The notes under the pieces: generated by a model
Told to the model about the DNA's origin: nothing
Databases searched by the model: none
The model's input: only the letters and a program-made list of their open reading frames with translations
From: Streptococcus pneumoniae
GTDB lineage: Bacteria > Bacillota > Bacilli > Lactobacillales > Streptococcaceae
Reading direction: 5' to 3'
NCBI RefSeq assembly: GCF_001347015.1
Contig: NZ_CFGI01000007.1
Coordinates: forward strand, 1-64,000
DNA length: 64,000 nucleotides
In this document: positions 18,651 to 28,641 of the stretch, in pieces
How the letters are laid out: every line of letters starts with the position of its first letter
How positions within the stretch are numbered: the stretch's first letter is position 1
Position numbers and translations under genes: made by a program

Positions 18651-19273
18651 AGAAAAAAGACTTAGTAGATCAACTAGTCTCAGAGATTGAAACGGGGAAA
18701 GTCAGGACACTGGGAATATACGGTCATGGGGCTTCAGGTAAATCAACCTTTGCACAGGAATTGTACCAAACCCTAGATTCTGCAAAGGTAAACTTATTGG
18801 AAACCGATCCTTACATTGCTTCAAATCGTCATTTAGTGGTGCTAAAGGAGACTCCAGACCAAAAAGTGACCGCTTGTTTACCTGTGGCTCATGAACTGGT
18901 AAGTTTAGAAAGAGATATTCTCGCTTTAAAGGCTGGCATGGATATCTTAACGATTGATGAACCTTGGAAACCCAGTGAAGTTTTATCAGGTTCAAAACCA
19001 ATTCTGATTGTCGAAGGGATGTCTGTTGGTTTTCTTCCTAAAGAACTATTTGACAGAACAATCTGTTTCTACACGGATGAAGAGACTGAATTAAAGCGGC
19101 GCCTAGCTCGAGATACGACTGTGAGAAATCGCGATGCATCCTTTATATTGGCTACTCATCAGATGAGACGGGAGCAGTATCTGCGATACTATAAAGAAAC
19201 TGAGTCTAAGGCGGATGTCTTAGTGGATCAATCAGAAGGTAAATTTGAGGTCAAGAGAACTCAAATTATATAG
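18647..19273 (+). CDS. Uridine kinase-like P-loop kinase
   Basis: A 208-aa P-loop NTPase. Walker A is YGHGASGKSTFAQ near residues 25-37; the Walker-B-like region is LIVEGMSVGFL; an Arg-rich lid follows (ELKRRLARDTTVRNRD). It resembles the uridine kinase/phosphoribulokinase fold but differs from canonical Udk, so the substrate is uncertain. Its ATG overlaps the nrdG stop by 4 nt. Confidence 0.8.
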   Translation: MKKKDLVDQLVSEIETGKVRTLGIYGHGASGKSTFAQELYQTLDSAKVNLLETDPYIASNRHLVVLKETPDQKVTACLPVAHELVSLERDILALKAGMDILTIDEPWKPSEVLSGSKPILIVEGMSVGFLPKELFDRTICFYTDEETELKRRLARDTTVRNRDASFILATHQMRREQYLRYYKETESKADVLVDQSEGKFEVKRTQII

Positions 19274-19352
19274 AAGAAAATCCCTAATTCTAGAAAGAAA
19301 AAATAGGAAAACAGTTTCATCCCAAAAAAACGAAAAAAACCTAACAAATCCC

Positions 19353-19381
19353 TTGCAATCGCAGAGGCTTTGTGTTATTCT
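19353..19381 (+). promoter_or_regulatory. S10 operon promoter
   Basis: TTGCAA (19353-19358), a 17-bp spacer and TATTCT (19376-19381), with a second -10-like TATTAT just after. It drives the ribosomal protein supercluster. Confidence 0.75.
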
Positions 19382-19389
19382 ATTATGGT

Positions 19390-19512
19390 GCTGTAAATTA
19401 CAGCTTTAGCTTTGATGCAAGAGGTTGCGATACGCTCGGTTGCATTGCCACGCAACACCGCGTCGGTTTTCTTGTGGAGCTAGCCTATTATCTTAAATAG
19501 ACGAAAAGGAGA
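19390..19512 (+). promoter_or_regulatory. S10 operon leader
   Basis: About 130 nt of transcribed leader before rpsJ. GCTGTAAATTACAGC forms a small hairpin, and GTTGCG...CGCAAC closes a larger one holding CGCTCGG. It ends in GAAAAGGAGAAAAAG, the rpsJ ribosome binding site. In many bacteria the S10 leader is the site of L4 autoregulation; that role is inferred here. Confidence 0.5.
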
Positions 19513-19517
19513 AAAAG

Positions 19518-19826
19518 ATGGCAAACAAAAAAATCCGTATCCGTTTGAAAGCTTACGAACACCGTACGCTTGACACAGCGGCTGCAAAAATCGTAGAATC
19601 AGCTACTCGTACAGGTGCACAAGTTGCGGGTCCAATCCCACTTCCAACTGAACGTAGCCTCTACACAATCATTCGTGCGACTCACAAATACAAAGACTCT
19701 CGCGAACAATTTGAAATGCGTACACACAAACGTTTGATCGATATCGTTAACCCAACTCAAAAAACAGTTGATGCTTTGATGAAATTGGATCTTCCAAGTG
19801 GTGTAAACGTAGAAATCAAACTTTAA
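19518..19826 (+). CDS. rpsJ: 30S ribosomal protein S10 (NusE)
   Basis: 102 aa, full length. It starts [16 protein letters not shown] and ends with the [10 protein letters not shown] tail typical of S10. S10 is a 30S head protein and, as NusE, part of the antitermination complex. It is the first gene of the supercluster. More than 200 nt separate it from rplC, unlike the tight spacing found later. Confidence 0.98.
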
Positions 19827-19839
19827 TCTAAAATATAAA

Positions 19840-20035
19840 AGAGCAGAGGCTGGTGTTTCAATATAATTGAACACGGGCTAAACTCGGTGTGAAAAAGATA
19901 AACTTCCTAGTGTCTGCTAGACACTGCGTCAGTTTCCTATTTTCACTTTGAGTTTGACGCCCTTTGTATCTTAGACTTGAGCATAAAAAACGCTCGTTAA
20001 AAACTTTTTGAATAAAAAATATAGAAAAGGAACTA
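19840..20035 (+). repeat. Structured spacer S10-L3 with palindromic repeat
   Basis: The 216-nt spacer holds a long imperfect hairpin closed by GTGAAAA (19888-19894) and TTTTCAC (19940-19946), with TAAACT/AGTTT and CTAGTGTCTGCTAGACACT inside. The reverse complement shares AGTGAAAATAGGAA and TTTATCTTTTTCAC with the S8-L6 spacer (26944-27000). After it comes a GAGC...GCTC hairpin with AAAAAACG, then the rplC ribosome binding site. Confidence 0.6.
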
Positions 20036-20042
20036 TTTTCTC

Positions 20043-20669
20043 ATGACAAAAGGAATCTTAGGGAAAAAAGTGGGAATGACTCAAATCTTCACTGAAGCTG
20101 GCGAATTGATCCCTGTAACAGTTATTGAAGCAACTCCAAACGTTGTTCTTCAAGTTAAAACTGTTGAAACAGACGGATACAACGCTATCCAAGTTGGTTT
20201 CGATGATAAACGCGAAGTATTGAGCAACAAACCTGCTAAAGGACATGTAGCGAAAGCTAACACGGCTCCTAAGCGCTTCATTCGTGAATTCAAAAACGTT
20301 GAAGGCTTGGAAGTTGGTGCTGAAATCACAGTTGAAACATTCGCAGCTGGAGACGTTGTTGACGTAACTGGTACTTCTAAAGGTAAAGGTTTCCAAGGTG
20401 TTATCAAACGCCACGGACAATCACGTGGACCAATGGCTCACGGTTCTCGTTACCACCGTCGTCCAGGTTCTATGGGACCTGTTGCACCTAACCGCGTATT
20501 CAAAGGTAAAAACCTTGCAGGACGTATGGGTGGCGACCGCGTAACGATTCAAAACCTTGAAGTTGTACAAGTTGTTCCAGAAAAGAACGTTATCCTTATC
20601 AAAGGTAACGTACCAGGTGCTAAGAAATCTCTTATCACTATCAAATCAGCAGTTAAAGCTGGTAAATAA
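20043..20669 (+). CDS. rplC: 50S ribosomal protein L3
   Basis: 208 aa, normal length. It begins [16 protein letters not shown] and contains the HRRPGSMGP loop, whose extension reaches toward the peptidyl transferase centre in the 50S subunit. AAAAGGAAC precedes the ATG. It begins the compact part of the S10 operon. Confidence 0.98.
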
Positions 20670-20693
20670 TAAGGAAAGGGGAATACAGTCAAA

Positions 20694-21317
20694 ATGGCAA
20701 ATGTAACATTATTCGACCAAACTGGTAAACAAGCGGGCGAAGTTGTTCTTAATGATGCAATCTTTGGTATCGAACCAAATGAATCTGTTGTGTTTGATGT
20801 GATCATCAGCCAACGTGCTAGCCTTCGTCAAGGAACTCACGCAGTTAAAAACCGCTCAGCTGTTTCAGGTGGCGGACGCAAACCATGGCGTCAAAAAGGA
20901 ACTGGACGTGCTCGTCAAGGTTCTATCCGCTCTCCACAATGGCGTGGTGGTGGAATCGTCTTCGGACCAACTCCACGTAGCTATGCGTACAAACTTCCTC
21001 AAAAAGTTCGTCGCCTTGCGCTTAAATCTGTTTACTCAGAAAAAGTTGCTGAAAATAAATTTGTAGCCGTTGATTCTCTTGAATTTACAGCTCCAAAAAC
21101 TGCTGAATTTGCAAAAGTTCTTGCAGCTTTGAGCATCGATTCTAAAGTCCTTGTTATTCTTGAAGAAGGAAACGAATTCGCAGCTCTCTCAGCTCGTAAC
21201 CTTCCAAACGTGAAAGTTGCGACTGCTACAACTGCAAGTGTTCTTGACATCGCAAATAGTGACAAACTTCTTGTTACTCAAGCAGCTATCTCTAAAATCG
21301 AGGAGGTTCTTGCATAA
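20694..21317 (+). CDS. rplD: 50S ribosomal protein L4
   Basis: 207 aa. It has the conserved extended loop ([19 protein letters not shown]) that lines the exit tunnel, where macrolide-resistance changes are known in pneumococcus; the GTG motif is intact. L4 is the classical autoregulator of S10 operons. Its stop overlaps the rplW ATG by 1 nt (TAATG). Confidence 0.98.
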
Positions 21318-21613
21318 TGAATTTGTATGATGTTATCAAAAAACCTGTCATCACTGAAAGCTCAATGGCTCAACTTGAAGCAGGGAAATATGTATTTGAA
21401 GTTGACACTCGTGCACACAAACTTTTGATCAAGCAAGCTGTTGAAGCTGCTTTCGAAGGTGTTAAAGTTGCCAACGTTAACACAATCAACGTAAAACCAA
21501 AAGCTAAACGTGTTGGACGTTACACTGGTTTTACTAACAAAACTAAAAAAGCTATCATCACACTTACAGCTGATTCAAAAGCAATCGAGTTGTTTGCTGC
21601 TGAAGCTGAATAA
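21317..21613 (+). CDS. rplW: 50S ribosomal protein L23
   Basis: 98 aa, standard length. The start is [16 protein letters not shown]; the tunnel-exit protein serves as docking site for trigger factor and SRP. Coupled to rplD by a 1-nt overlap. Confidence 0.97.
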
Positions 21614-21630
21614 TCTAAGGAGGAAATATC

Positions 21631-22464
21631 GTGGGAATTCGTGTTTATAAACCAACAACAAACGGTCGCCGTAATATGACTTCTTTGGATTTCGCTGAAA
21701 TCACAACAAGCACTCCTGAAAAATCATTGCTTGTTGCATTGAAGAGCAAGGCTGGTCGTAACAACAACGGTCGTATCACAGTTCGTCACCAAGGTGGTGG
21801 ACACAAACGTTTCTACCGTTTGGTTGACTTCAAACGTAACAAAGACAACGTTGAAGCAGTTGTTAAAACTATCGAGTACGATCCAAACCGTTCTGCAAAC
21901 ATCGCTCTTGTACACTACACTGACGGTGTGAAAGCATACATCATCGCTCCAAAAGGTCTTGAAGTAGGTCAACGTATCGTTTCAGGTCCAGAAGCAGATA
22001 TCAAAGTCGGAAACGCTCTTCCACTTGCTAACATCCCAGTTGGTACTTTGATCCACAACATCGAGTTGAAACCAGGTCGTGGTGGTGAATTGGTACGTGC
22101 TGCTGGTGCATCTGCTCAAGTATTGGGTTCTGAAGGTAAATACGTTCTTGTTCGTCTTCAATCAGGTGAAGTTCGTATGATTCTTGGAACTTGCCGTGCT
22201 ACAGTTGGTGTTGTCGGAAACGAACAACATGGACTTGTAAACCTTGGTAAAGCAGGACGCAGCCGTTGGAAAGGTATTCGCCCAACAGTTCGTGGTTCTG
22301 TAATGAACCCTAACGATCACCCACACGGTGGTGGTGAAGGTAAAGCACCAGTTGGTCGTAAAGCACCATCTACTCCATGGGGCAAACCTGCTCTTGGTCT
22401 TAAAACTCGTAACAAGAAAGCGAAATCTGACAAACTTATCGTTCGTCGTCGCAACGAGAAATAA
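21631..22464 (+). CDS. rplB: 50S ribosomal protein L2
   Basis: 277 aa, starting at GTG after AAGGAGG. It contains the RNA-binding core and the conserved [13 protein letters not shown] segment with the histidine near the peptidyl transferase centre. L2 is needed for subunit association. Confidence 0.98.
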
Positions 22465-22465
22465 T

Positions 22466-22560
22466 ATTAAACTAGTAGCTTAAGTAACTAGTAAATCCGC
22501 CAGCTCGGTAGCGCTCCATAGGAGCGCAAGCCGCTGTGGTACAACATTTAAAGGAGAAAA
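22466..22560 (+). promoter_or_regulatory. Structured spacer L2-S19
   Basis: The spacer carries ACTAGT...ACTAGT repeats and a hairpin GCGCTCC/GGAGCGC (near 22513-22530) nested inside GCCAGC/CGCTGT-type pairing, then the rpsS ribosome binding site AAAGGAG. No promoter is evident. It may affect translation or RNA processing inside the operon. Confidence 0.4.
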
Positions 22561-22567
22561 TATAAAA

Positions 22568-22849
22568 ATGGGACGCAGTCTTAAAAAAGGACCTTTCGTC
22601 GATGAGCATTTGATGAAAAAAGTTGAAGCTCAAGCTAACGACGAAAAGAAAAAAGTTATTAAAACTTGGTCACGTCGTTCAACGATCTTCCCAAGTTTCA
22701 TTGGTTACACTATCGCAGTTTATGACGGACGTAAACATGTACCTGTTTACATCCAAGAAGACATGGTAGGTCACAAACTTGGTGAATTTGCACCAACTCG
22801 TACTTACAAAGGTCACGCTGCAGACGACAAGAAAACACGTAGAAAATAA
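22568..22849 (+). CDS. rpsS: 30S ribosomal protein S19
   Basis: 93 aa, starting [15 protein letters not shown], with the family's [16 protein letters not shown] core. It is a 30S head protein that contacts S13 and the A-site finger. It is 11 nt from rplV. Confidence 0.98.
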
Positions 22850-22860
22850 GGAGAACATAA

Positions 22861-23205
22861 ATGGCAGAAATTACTTCAGCTAAAGCAATGGCTCGTACAG
22901 TACGTGTTTCACCTCGTAAATCACGTCTTGTTCTTGATAACATCCGTGGTAAAAGCGTAGCCGATGCAATCGCAATCTTGACATTCACTCCAAACAAAGC
23001 TGCTGAAATCATCTTGAAAGTTTTGAACTCAGCTGTAGCTAACGCTGAAAACAACTTTGGTTTGGATAAAGCTAACTTGGTAGTATCTGAAGCATTCGCA
23101 AACGAAGGACCAACTATGAAACGTTTCCGTCCACGTGCGAAAGGTTCAGCTTCACCAATCAACAAACGTACAGCTCACATCACTGTAGCTGTTGCAGAAA
23201 AATAA
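22861..23205 (+). CDS. rplV: 50S ribosomal protein L22
   Basis: 114 aa. It has the long beta-hairpin [18 protein letters not shown] that lines the exit tunnel with L4, intact at the positions linked to macrolide resistance. It is spaced 11-12 nt from both neighbours. Confidence 0.98.
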   Translation: MAEITSAKAMARTVRVSPRKSRLVLDNIRGKSVADAIAILTFTPNKAAEIILKVLNSAVANAENNFGLDKANLVVSEAFANEGPTMKRFRPRAKGSASPINKRTAHITVAVAEK

Positions 23206-23217
23206 GGAGGTAAAATC

Positions 23218-23871
23218 GTGGGTCAAAAAGTACATCCAATTGGTATGCGTGTCGGCATCATCCGTGATTGGGATGCCAAATGGTATGCTGAAAAAGAATA
23301 CGCGGATTACCTTCATGAAGATCTTGCAATCCGTAAATTCGTTCAAAAAGAACTTGCTGACGCAGCAGTTTCAACTATCGAAATCGAACGCGCAGTAAAC
23401 AAAGTTAACGTTTCACTTCACACTGCTAAACCAGGTATGGTTATCGGTAAAGGTGGTGCAAACGTTGATGCACTCCGTGCAAAACTTAACAAATTGACTG
23501 GAAAACAAGTACACATCAACATCATCGAAATCAAACAACCTGATTTGGATGCTCACCTTGTAGGTGAAGGAATTGCTCGTCAATTGGAGCAACGTGTTGC
23601 TTTCCGTCGTGCACAAAAACAAGCAATCCAACGTGCAATGCGTGCTGGAGCTAAAGGAATCAAAACTCAAGTATCAGGTCGTTTGAACGGTGCAGATATC
23701 GCCCGTGCTGAAGGATACTCTGAAGGAACTGTTCCACTTCACACACTTCGTGCAGATATCGATTACGCTTGGGAAGAAGCAGATACTACATACGGTAAAC
23801 TTGGTGTTAAAGTATGGATCTACCGTGGTGAAGTTCTTCCAGCTCGCAAAAACACTAAAGGAGGTAAATAA
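23218..23871 (+). CDS. rpsC: 30S ribosomal protein S3
   Basis: 217 aa, GTG start after AAGGAGG. The start is [18 protein letters not shown] and the KH domain has GKGGANVD. It forms part of the mRNA entry channel with S4 and S5. Confidence 0.98.
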
Positions 23872-23874
23872 CCA

Positions 23875-24288
23875 ATGTTAGTACCTAAACGTGTTAAACA
23901 CCGTCGTGAATTCCGTGGAAAAATGCGCGGTGAAGCAAAAGGTGGAAAAGAAGTAGCATTCGGTGAATACGGTCTTCAAGCTACAACTAGCCACTGGATC
24001 ACTAACCGCCAAATCGAAGCTGCTCGTATCGCCATGACTCGTTACATGAAACGTGGTGGTAAAGTTTGGATTAAAATCTTCCCACACAAATCATACACTG
24101 CTAAAGCTATCGGTGTGCGTATGGGATCTGGTAAAGGGGCACCTGAAGGTTGGGTAGCACCAGTTAAACGTGGTAAAGTGATGTTCGAAATCGCTGGTGT
24201 ATCTGAAGAGATTGCACGCGAAGCGCTTCGTCTTGCTAGCCACAAATTGCCAGTTAAATGTAAATTCGTAAAACGTGAAGCAGAATAA
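23875..24288 (+). CDS. rplP: 50S ribosomal protein L16
   Basis: 137 aa, starting [17 protein letters not shown]. The loop around [11 protein letters not shown] approaches the A-site tRNA and is the region affected by evernimicin and avilamycin resistance. It is separated from rpsC by 3 nt. Confidence 0.98.
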   Translation: MLVPKRVKHRREFRGKMRGEAKGGKEVAFGEYGLQATTSHWITNRQIEAARIAMTRYMKRGGKVWIKIFPHKSYTAKAIGVRMGSGKGAPEGWVAPVKRGKVMFEIAGVSEEIAREALRLASHKLPVKCKFVKREAE

Positions 24289-24297
24289 GGAGAAGGC

Positions 24298-24504
24298 ATG
24301 AAACTTAATGAAGTAAAAGAATTTGTTAAAGAACTTCGTGGTCTTTCTCAAGAAGAACTCGCGAAGCGCGAAAACGAATTGAAAAAAGAATTGTTTGAAC
24401 TTCGTTTCCAAGCTGCTACTGGTCAATTGGAACAAACAGCTCGCTTGAAAGAAGTTAAAAAACAAATCGCTCGTATCAAAACAGTTCAATCTGAAGCGAA
24501 ATAA
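24298..24504 (+). CDS. rpmC: 50S ribosomal protein L29
   Basis: 68 aa, a two-helix protein ([20 protein letters not shown]...) near the tunnel exit. Normal length; AAGGAG lies before the ATG. Confidence 0.97.
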
Positions 24505-24528
24505 TAGACTAGGGAAGGAGAAATTTCA

Positions 24529-24789
24529 ATGGAACGCAATAATCGTAAAGTTCTTGTTGGACGTGTTGTATCTGACAAAATGGACAAGACAATCACAGTT
24601 GTAGTTGAAACAAAACGTAACCACCCAGTCTATGGTAAACGTATTAACTACTCTAAAAAATACAAAGCTCATGATGAAAACAATGTTGCCAAAGAAGGCG
24701 ATATCGTACGTATCATGGAAACTCGCCCGCTTTCAGCTACAAAACGTTTCCGTCTTGTAGAAGTTGTTGAAGAAGCGGTCATCATCTAA
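24529..24789 (+). CDS. rpsQ: 30S ribosomal protein S17
   Basis: 86 aa, OB-fold primary 16S rRNA binder. The [14 protein letters not shown] start and the [18 protein letters not shown] end are diagnostic. Confidence 0.97.
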
Positions 24790-24814
24790 TCAAACCTGAA
24801 AGGAGAAAACTGAA

Positions 24815-25183
24815 ATGATTCAAACAGAAACTCGTTTGAAAGTCGCAGACAACAGCGGTGCTCGCGAAATCTTGACTATCAAAGTTCTTGGTGGTTCAGG
24901 ACGTAAATTTGCAAACATCGGTGATGTTATCGTGGCATCTGTAAAACAAGCTACTCCTGGTGGTGCGGTTAAAAAAGGTGACGTTGTTAAAGCAGTTATC
25001 GTTCGTACTAAATCAGGTGCTCGTCGTGCTGATGGTTCATACATCAAATTTGACGAAAACGCAGCAGTTATCATCCGTGAAGACAAAACTCCTCGCGGAA
25101 CACGTATCTTTGGCCCAGTTGCACGTGAATTGCGTGAAGGTGGCTTCATGAAGATCGTGTCACTTGCTCCAGAAGTACTTTAA
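24815..25183 (+). CDS. rplN: 50S ribosomal protein L14
   Basis: 122 aa. It starts [19 protein letters not shown] and carries the [18 protein letters not shown] core. It is an interface protein and the target of the silencing factor RsfS. Followed by a 77-nt spacer with a strong hairpin. Confidence 0.98.
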   Translation: MIQTETRLKVADNSGAREILTIKVLGGSGRKFANIGDVIVASVKQATPGGAVKKGDVVKAVIVRTKSGARRADGSYIKFDENAAVIIREDKTPRGTRIFGPVARELREGGFMKIVSLAPEVL

Positions 25184-25201
25184 TTTTTAGAAACAAACTA
25201 G

Positions 25202-25240
25202 TCCCCTAGCTTCAAGCTAGGGTGCCCTTATGGGCGTAAG
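25202..25240 (+). promoter_or_regulatory. Hairpins in L14-L24 spacer
   Basis: CCCTAGCTT/AAGCTAGGG with a single C between arms is a 9-bp stem, followed by a small GCCC/GGGC hairpin. There is no T run, so it is not an intrinsic terminator; an RNA-processing or attenuating role inside the spc operon is possible. Confidence 0.5.
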
Positions 25241-25260
25241 AAAAATCAAGGAGAAACCTA

Positions 25261-25566
25261 ATGTTTGTAAAAAAAGGCGACAAAGTTCGCGTAATCGCTG
25301 GTAAAGATAAGGGAACAGAAGCTGTTGTCCTTACTGCCCTTCCAAAAGTAAACAAAGTTATCGTTGAAGGTGTTAACATCGTTAAGAAACACCAACGTCC
25401 AACTAACGAGCTTCCTCAAGGTGGTATCATCGAGAAAGAAGCAGCTATCCACGTATCAAACGTTCAAGTTTTGGACAAAAATGGTGTAGCTGGTCGTGTT
25501 GGTTACAAATTTGTAGACGGTAAAAAAGTTCGCTACAACAAAAAATCAGGCGAAGTGCTTGATTAA
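25261..25566 (+). CDS. rplX: 50S ribosomal protein L24
   Basis: 101 aa with the KOW motif [20 protein letters not shown] at the N-terminus. It is an assembly initiator of the 50S subunit. AAGGAG lies 8 nt before the ATG. Confidence 0.97.
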
Positions 25567-25589
25567 TCACGAAGGAAAGGAGAAGTATA

Positions 25590-26132
25590 ATGGCAAATCG
25601 TTTAAAAGAAAAATATCTTAATGAAGTAGTTCCTGCTTTGACAGAACAATTTAACTACTCATCAGTGATGGCTGTGCCTAAAGTAGATAAGATCGTTTTG
25701 AACATGGGTGTTGGTGAAGCTGTATCAAACGCTAAAAGCCTTGAAAAAGCTGCTGAAGAATTGGCACTTATCTCAGGTCAAAAACCACTTATCACTAAAG
25801 CTAAAAAATCAATCGCCGGCTTCCGTCTTCGTGAAGGTGTTGCGATCGGTGCGAAAGTTACCCTTCGTGGTGAACGTATGTACGAATTCTTGGATAAATT
25901 GGTTTCAGTTTCACTTCCACGTGTACGTGACTTCCACGGTGTTCCAACAAAATCATTTGATGGACGCGGAAACTATACACTTGGTGTGAAAGAACAATTG
26001 ATTTTCCCAGAAATCAACTTTGATGACGTTGACAAAACTCGTGGTCTTGACATCGTTATCGTAACAACTGCTAACACTGACGAAGAGTCACGTGCATTGC
26101 TTACAGGCCTTGGAATGCCTTTTGCAAAATAA
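25590..26132 (+). CDS. rplE: 50S ribosomal protein L5
   Basis: 180 aa, starting [20 protein letters not shown]. It binds 5S rRNA as part of the central protuberance. Full length, 17 nt from the S14 gene. Confidence 0.98.
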   Translation: MANRLKEKYLNEVVPALTEQFNYSSVMAVPKVDKIVLNMGVGEAVSNAKSLEKAAEELALISGQKPLITKAKKSIAGFRLREGVAIGAKVTLRGERMYEFLDKLVSVSLPRVRDFHGVPTKSFDGRGNYTLGVKEQLIFPEINFDDVDKTRGLDIVIVTTANTDEESRALLTGLGMPFAK

Positions 26133-26149
26133 TATAGGAGGTAAATCTA

Positions 26150-26335
26150 ATGGCTAAAAAATCAATGATTGCTAAGAACAAACGTCCAGCGAAGTTCTCT
26201 ACTCAAGCTTATACTCGTTGTGAAAAATGTGGTCGTCCACATTCAGTTTACCGCAAATTTAAACTTTGCCGTGTTTGCTTCCGTGAATTAGCTTACAAAG
26301 GACAAATTCCTGGTGTAACAAAAGCATCTTGGTAA
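26150..26335 (+). CDS. rpsN: 30S ribosomal protein S14, zinc-binding type Z
   Basis: 61 aa, the short zinc-containing S14 (C+ form), with CEKCGRPH and CRVCF supplying the four cysteines. Many Firmicutes also have a longer zinc-free paralogue elsewhere for zinc starvation. It is followed by a 180-nt structured spacer. Confidence 0.97.
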
Positions 26336-26337
26336 TT

Positions 26338-26512
26338 CTAGCTTTCAATCCCGTCGTGATTCGTCGTTATCTGCTTTTGCCTAACTCAAGTTATGCCTGC
26401 AAGCAGATGCCTAGACTTACTTAGGAATTGAAACCTAGAAACATATTCTGAGCCCAGCTCAATCATTAACTAGCAAGTGCAACTTGCAAACTACTAGTAA
26501 GAGGAGAAAAAC
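26338..26512 (+). promoter_or_regulatory. Structured RNA spacer S14-S8
   Basis: CTAGCTTTCAATCC (26338-26351) pairs with GGAATTGAAACCTAG (26424-26438). Inside it, ATCTGCTT (26369-26376) pairs with AAGCAGAT (26401-26408). Downstream, ACTAG...CTAGT encloses GCAAGT/ACTTGC just before the rpsH ribosome binding site (AAGAGGAG). This is a multi-stem element in a normally compact operon. S8-dependent autoregulation is a possible role. Confidence 0.5.
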
Positions 26513-26515
26513 AAA

Positions 26516-26914
26516 ATGGTTATGACTGACCCAATCGCAGACTTCCTAACTCGTATTCGTAACGCTAACCAAGCGAAACACGAAGTACTTGAAGTACCTG
26601 CATCAAACATCAAAAAAGGGATTGCTGAAATCCTTAAACGCGAAGGTTTTGTAAAAAACGTTGAAATCATCGAAGATGATAAACAAGGCATCATCCGTGT
26701 ATTCCTTAAATACGGACCAAACGGTGAAAAAGTTATCACTAACTTGAAACGTGTTTCTAAACCAGGACTTCGTGTCTACAAAAAACGTGAAGACCTTCCA
26801 AAAGTTCTTAACGGACTTGGAATTGCTATCCTTTCAACTTCTGAAGGTTTGCTTACTGATAAAGAAGCACGCCAAAAGAATGTTGGTGGTGAGGTTATCG
26901 CTTACGTTTGGTAA
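26516..26914 (+). CDS. rpsH: 30S ribosomal protein S8
   Basis: 132 aa, starting [23 protein letters not shown] 26522 (MTDPIADF) is an alternative start, and the ribosome binding site fits either. S8 is a central-domain assembly protein and, in E. coli, the translational repressor of the spc operon. It is flanked on both sides by unusually long spacers. Confidence 0.97.
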   Translation: MVMTDPIADFLTRIRNANQAKHEVLEVPASNIKKGIAEILKREGFVKNVEIIEDDKQGIIRVFLKYGPNGEKVITNLKRVSKPGLRVYKKREDLPKVLNGLGIAILSTSEGLLTDKEARQKNVGGEVIAYVW

Positions 26915-26934
26915 TTGATGATGTGAGAGCGTTA

Positions 26935-27130
26935 AAAGAATGCAGTGAAAATAGGAAGTTTGTAGCAGGAGCGATGCTCCAAGACAAACTTATCTTTTTC
27001 ACCAAATTCTTAGCTCGAACTCAAATCAAGATACAAAGCTCGTTAGAGCGTGTTCAGTTCAGCTCTTGAACTAAATAAGTATCTGAACCCCGTGAAAACT
27101 GGCCGTCATGGCCTGACAATTTAACAGGAG
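26935..27130 (+). repeat. Structured spacer S8-L6 with palindromic repeat
   Basis: GTGAAAATAGGAAGTTTGT pairs imperfectly with ACAAACTTATCTTTTTCAC (about 26945-26999), with an inner GGAGC/GCTCC stem. Next come GAACTC, AAGATACAAAG and AGCTC/GAGCG elements and a GGCC/GGCC hairpin near 27101-27113. It shares sequence in inverted orientation with the S10-L3 spacer. No promoter is obvious. Confidence 0.55.
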
Positions 27131-27139
27131 AAAATAAAC

Positions 27140-27676
27140 ATGTCACGTATTGGTAATAAAGTTATCGTGTTGCCTGCTGGTGTTGAACTCACTAACAATG
27201 ACAACGTTGTAACTGTAAAAGGACCTAAAGGAGAACTTACTCGTGAGTTCTCAAAAGATATTGAAATCCGTGTGGAAGGTACTGAAGTAACTCTTCACCG
27301 TCCAAACGATTCAAAAGAAATGAAAACTATCCACGGAACTACTCGTGCCCTTTTGAACAACATGGTTGTTGGTGTATCAGAAGGATTCAAGAAAGAACTT
27401 GAAATGCGCGGGGTTGGTTACCGTGCACAACTTCAAGGATCTAAACTTGTTTTGGCTGTTGGTAAATCTCATCCAGACGAAGTTGAAGCTCCAGAAGGAA
27501 TTACTTTTGAACTTCCAAACCCAACAACAATTGTTGTTAGCGGAATTTCAAAAGAAGTAGTTGGTCAAACAGCTGCTTACGTACGTAGCCTTCGTTCACC
27601 AGAACCATATAAAGGTAAAGGTATCCGTTACGTTGGTGAATTCGTTCGCCGTAAAGAAGGTAAAACAGGTAAATAA
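27140..27676 (+). CDS. rplF: 50S ribosomal protein L6
   Basis: 178 aa with two similar domains, starting [17 protein letters not shown]. The C-terminal [13 protein letters not shown] motif contacts the sarcin-ricin region. Full length. Confidence 0.98.
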   Translation: MSRIGNKVIVLPAGVELTNNDNVVTVKGPKGELTREFSKDIEIRVEGTEVTLHRPNDSKEMKTIHGTTRALLNNMVVGVSEGFKKELEMRGVGYRAQLQGSKLVLAVGKSHPDEVEAPEGITFELPNPTTIVVSGISKEVVGQTAAYVRSLRSPEPYKGKGIRYVGEFVRRKEGKTGK

Positions 27677-27759
27677 TGTTGAGTGGTTGATTCTCAACCA
27701 CCAACCTATTTTCCGACTTTGTGCATAGCACACGATTTAAAACTAAAGAGGTGAAAACT

Positions 27760-28116
27760 GTGATTTCAAAACCAGATAAAAACAAACTCCGCCAAAAACG
27801 CCACCGTCGCGTTCGCGGAAAACTCTCTGGAACTGCTGATCGCCCACGTTTGAACGTATTCCGTTCTAATACAGGCATCTACGCTCAAGTGATTGATGAC
27901 GTAGCGGGTGTAACGCTCGCAAGTGCTTCAACTCTTGACAAAGAAGTTTCAAAAGGAACTAAAACTGAACAAGCCGTTGCTGTCGGTAAACTCGTTGCAG
28001 AACGTGCAAATGCTAAAGGTATTTCAGAAGTGGTGTTCGACCGCGGTGGATATCTATATCACGGACGTGTGAAAGCTTTGGCTGATGCAGCTCGTGAAAA
28101 CGGATTGAAATTCTAA
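27760..28116 (+). CDS. rplR: 50S ribosomal protein L18
   Basis: 118 aa from a GTG start ([20 protein letters not shown]) with AAAGAGG 8 nt upstream; an in-frame ATG at 27721 would add residues not found in L18. It binds 5S rRNA with L5. The [20 protein letters not shown] end is diagnostic. Confidence 0.97.
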
Positions 28117-28133
28117 TAGGAGGACACTAGAAA

Positions 28134-28628
28134 ATGGCATTTAAAGACAATGCAGTTGAATTAGAAGAACGCGTAGTTGCTGTTAACCGTGTTACAAAAG
28201 TTGTTAAAGGTGGACGTCGTCTTCGTTTCGCAGCTCTTGTTGTTGTTGGTGACCACAACGGTCGCGTAGGATTTGGTACTGGTAAAGCTCAAGAAGTTCC
28301 AGAAGCAATCCGTAAAGCAGTAGATGATGCTAAGAAAAACTTGATCGAAGTTCCTATGGTTGGAACAACAATCCCACACGAAGTTCTTTCAGAATTCGGT
28401 GGAGCTAAAGTATTGTTGAAACCTGCTGTAGAAGGTTCTGGAGTTGCCGCTGGTGGTGCAGTTCGTGCCGTTGTGGAATTGGCAGGTGTGGCAGATATTA
28501 CATCTAAATCACTTGGTTCTAACACTCCAATCAACATTGTTCGTGCAACTGTTGAAGGTTTGAAACAATTGAAACGCGCTGAAGAAGTTGCTGCCCTTCG
28601 TGGTATTTCAGTTTCTGATTTGGCATAA
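28134..28628 (+). CDS. rpsE: 30S ribosomal protein S5
   Basis: 164 aa. It has the S5 N-terminal dsRBD-like domain ([21 protein letters not shown]) and the [18 protein letters not shown] loop. It is a fidelity protein at the mRNA entry channel; the spectinomycin-related loop near residues 20-30 looks normal. Confidence 0.98.
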   Translation: MAFKDNAVELEERVVAVNRVTKVVKGGRRLRFAALVVVGDHNGRVGFGTGKAQEVPEAIRKAVDDAKKNLIEVPMVGTTIPHEVLSEFGGAKVLLKPAVEGSGVAAGGAVRAVVELAGVADITSKSLGSNTPINIVRATVEGLKQLKRAEEVAALRGISVSDLA

Positions 28629-28641
28629 GAAAGGGGATAAA

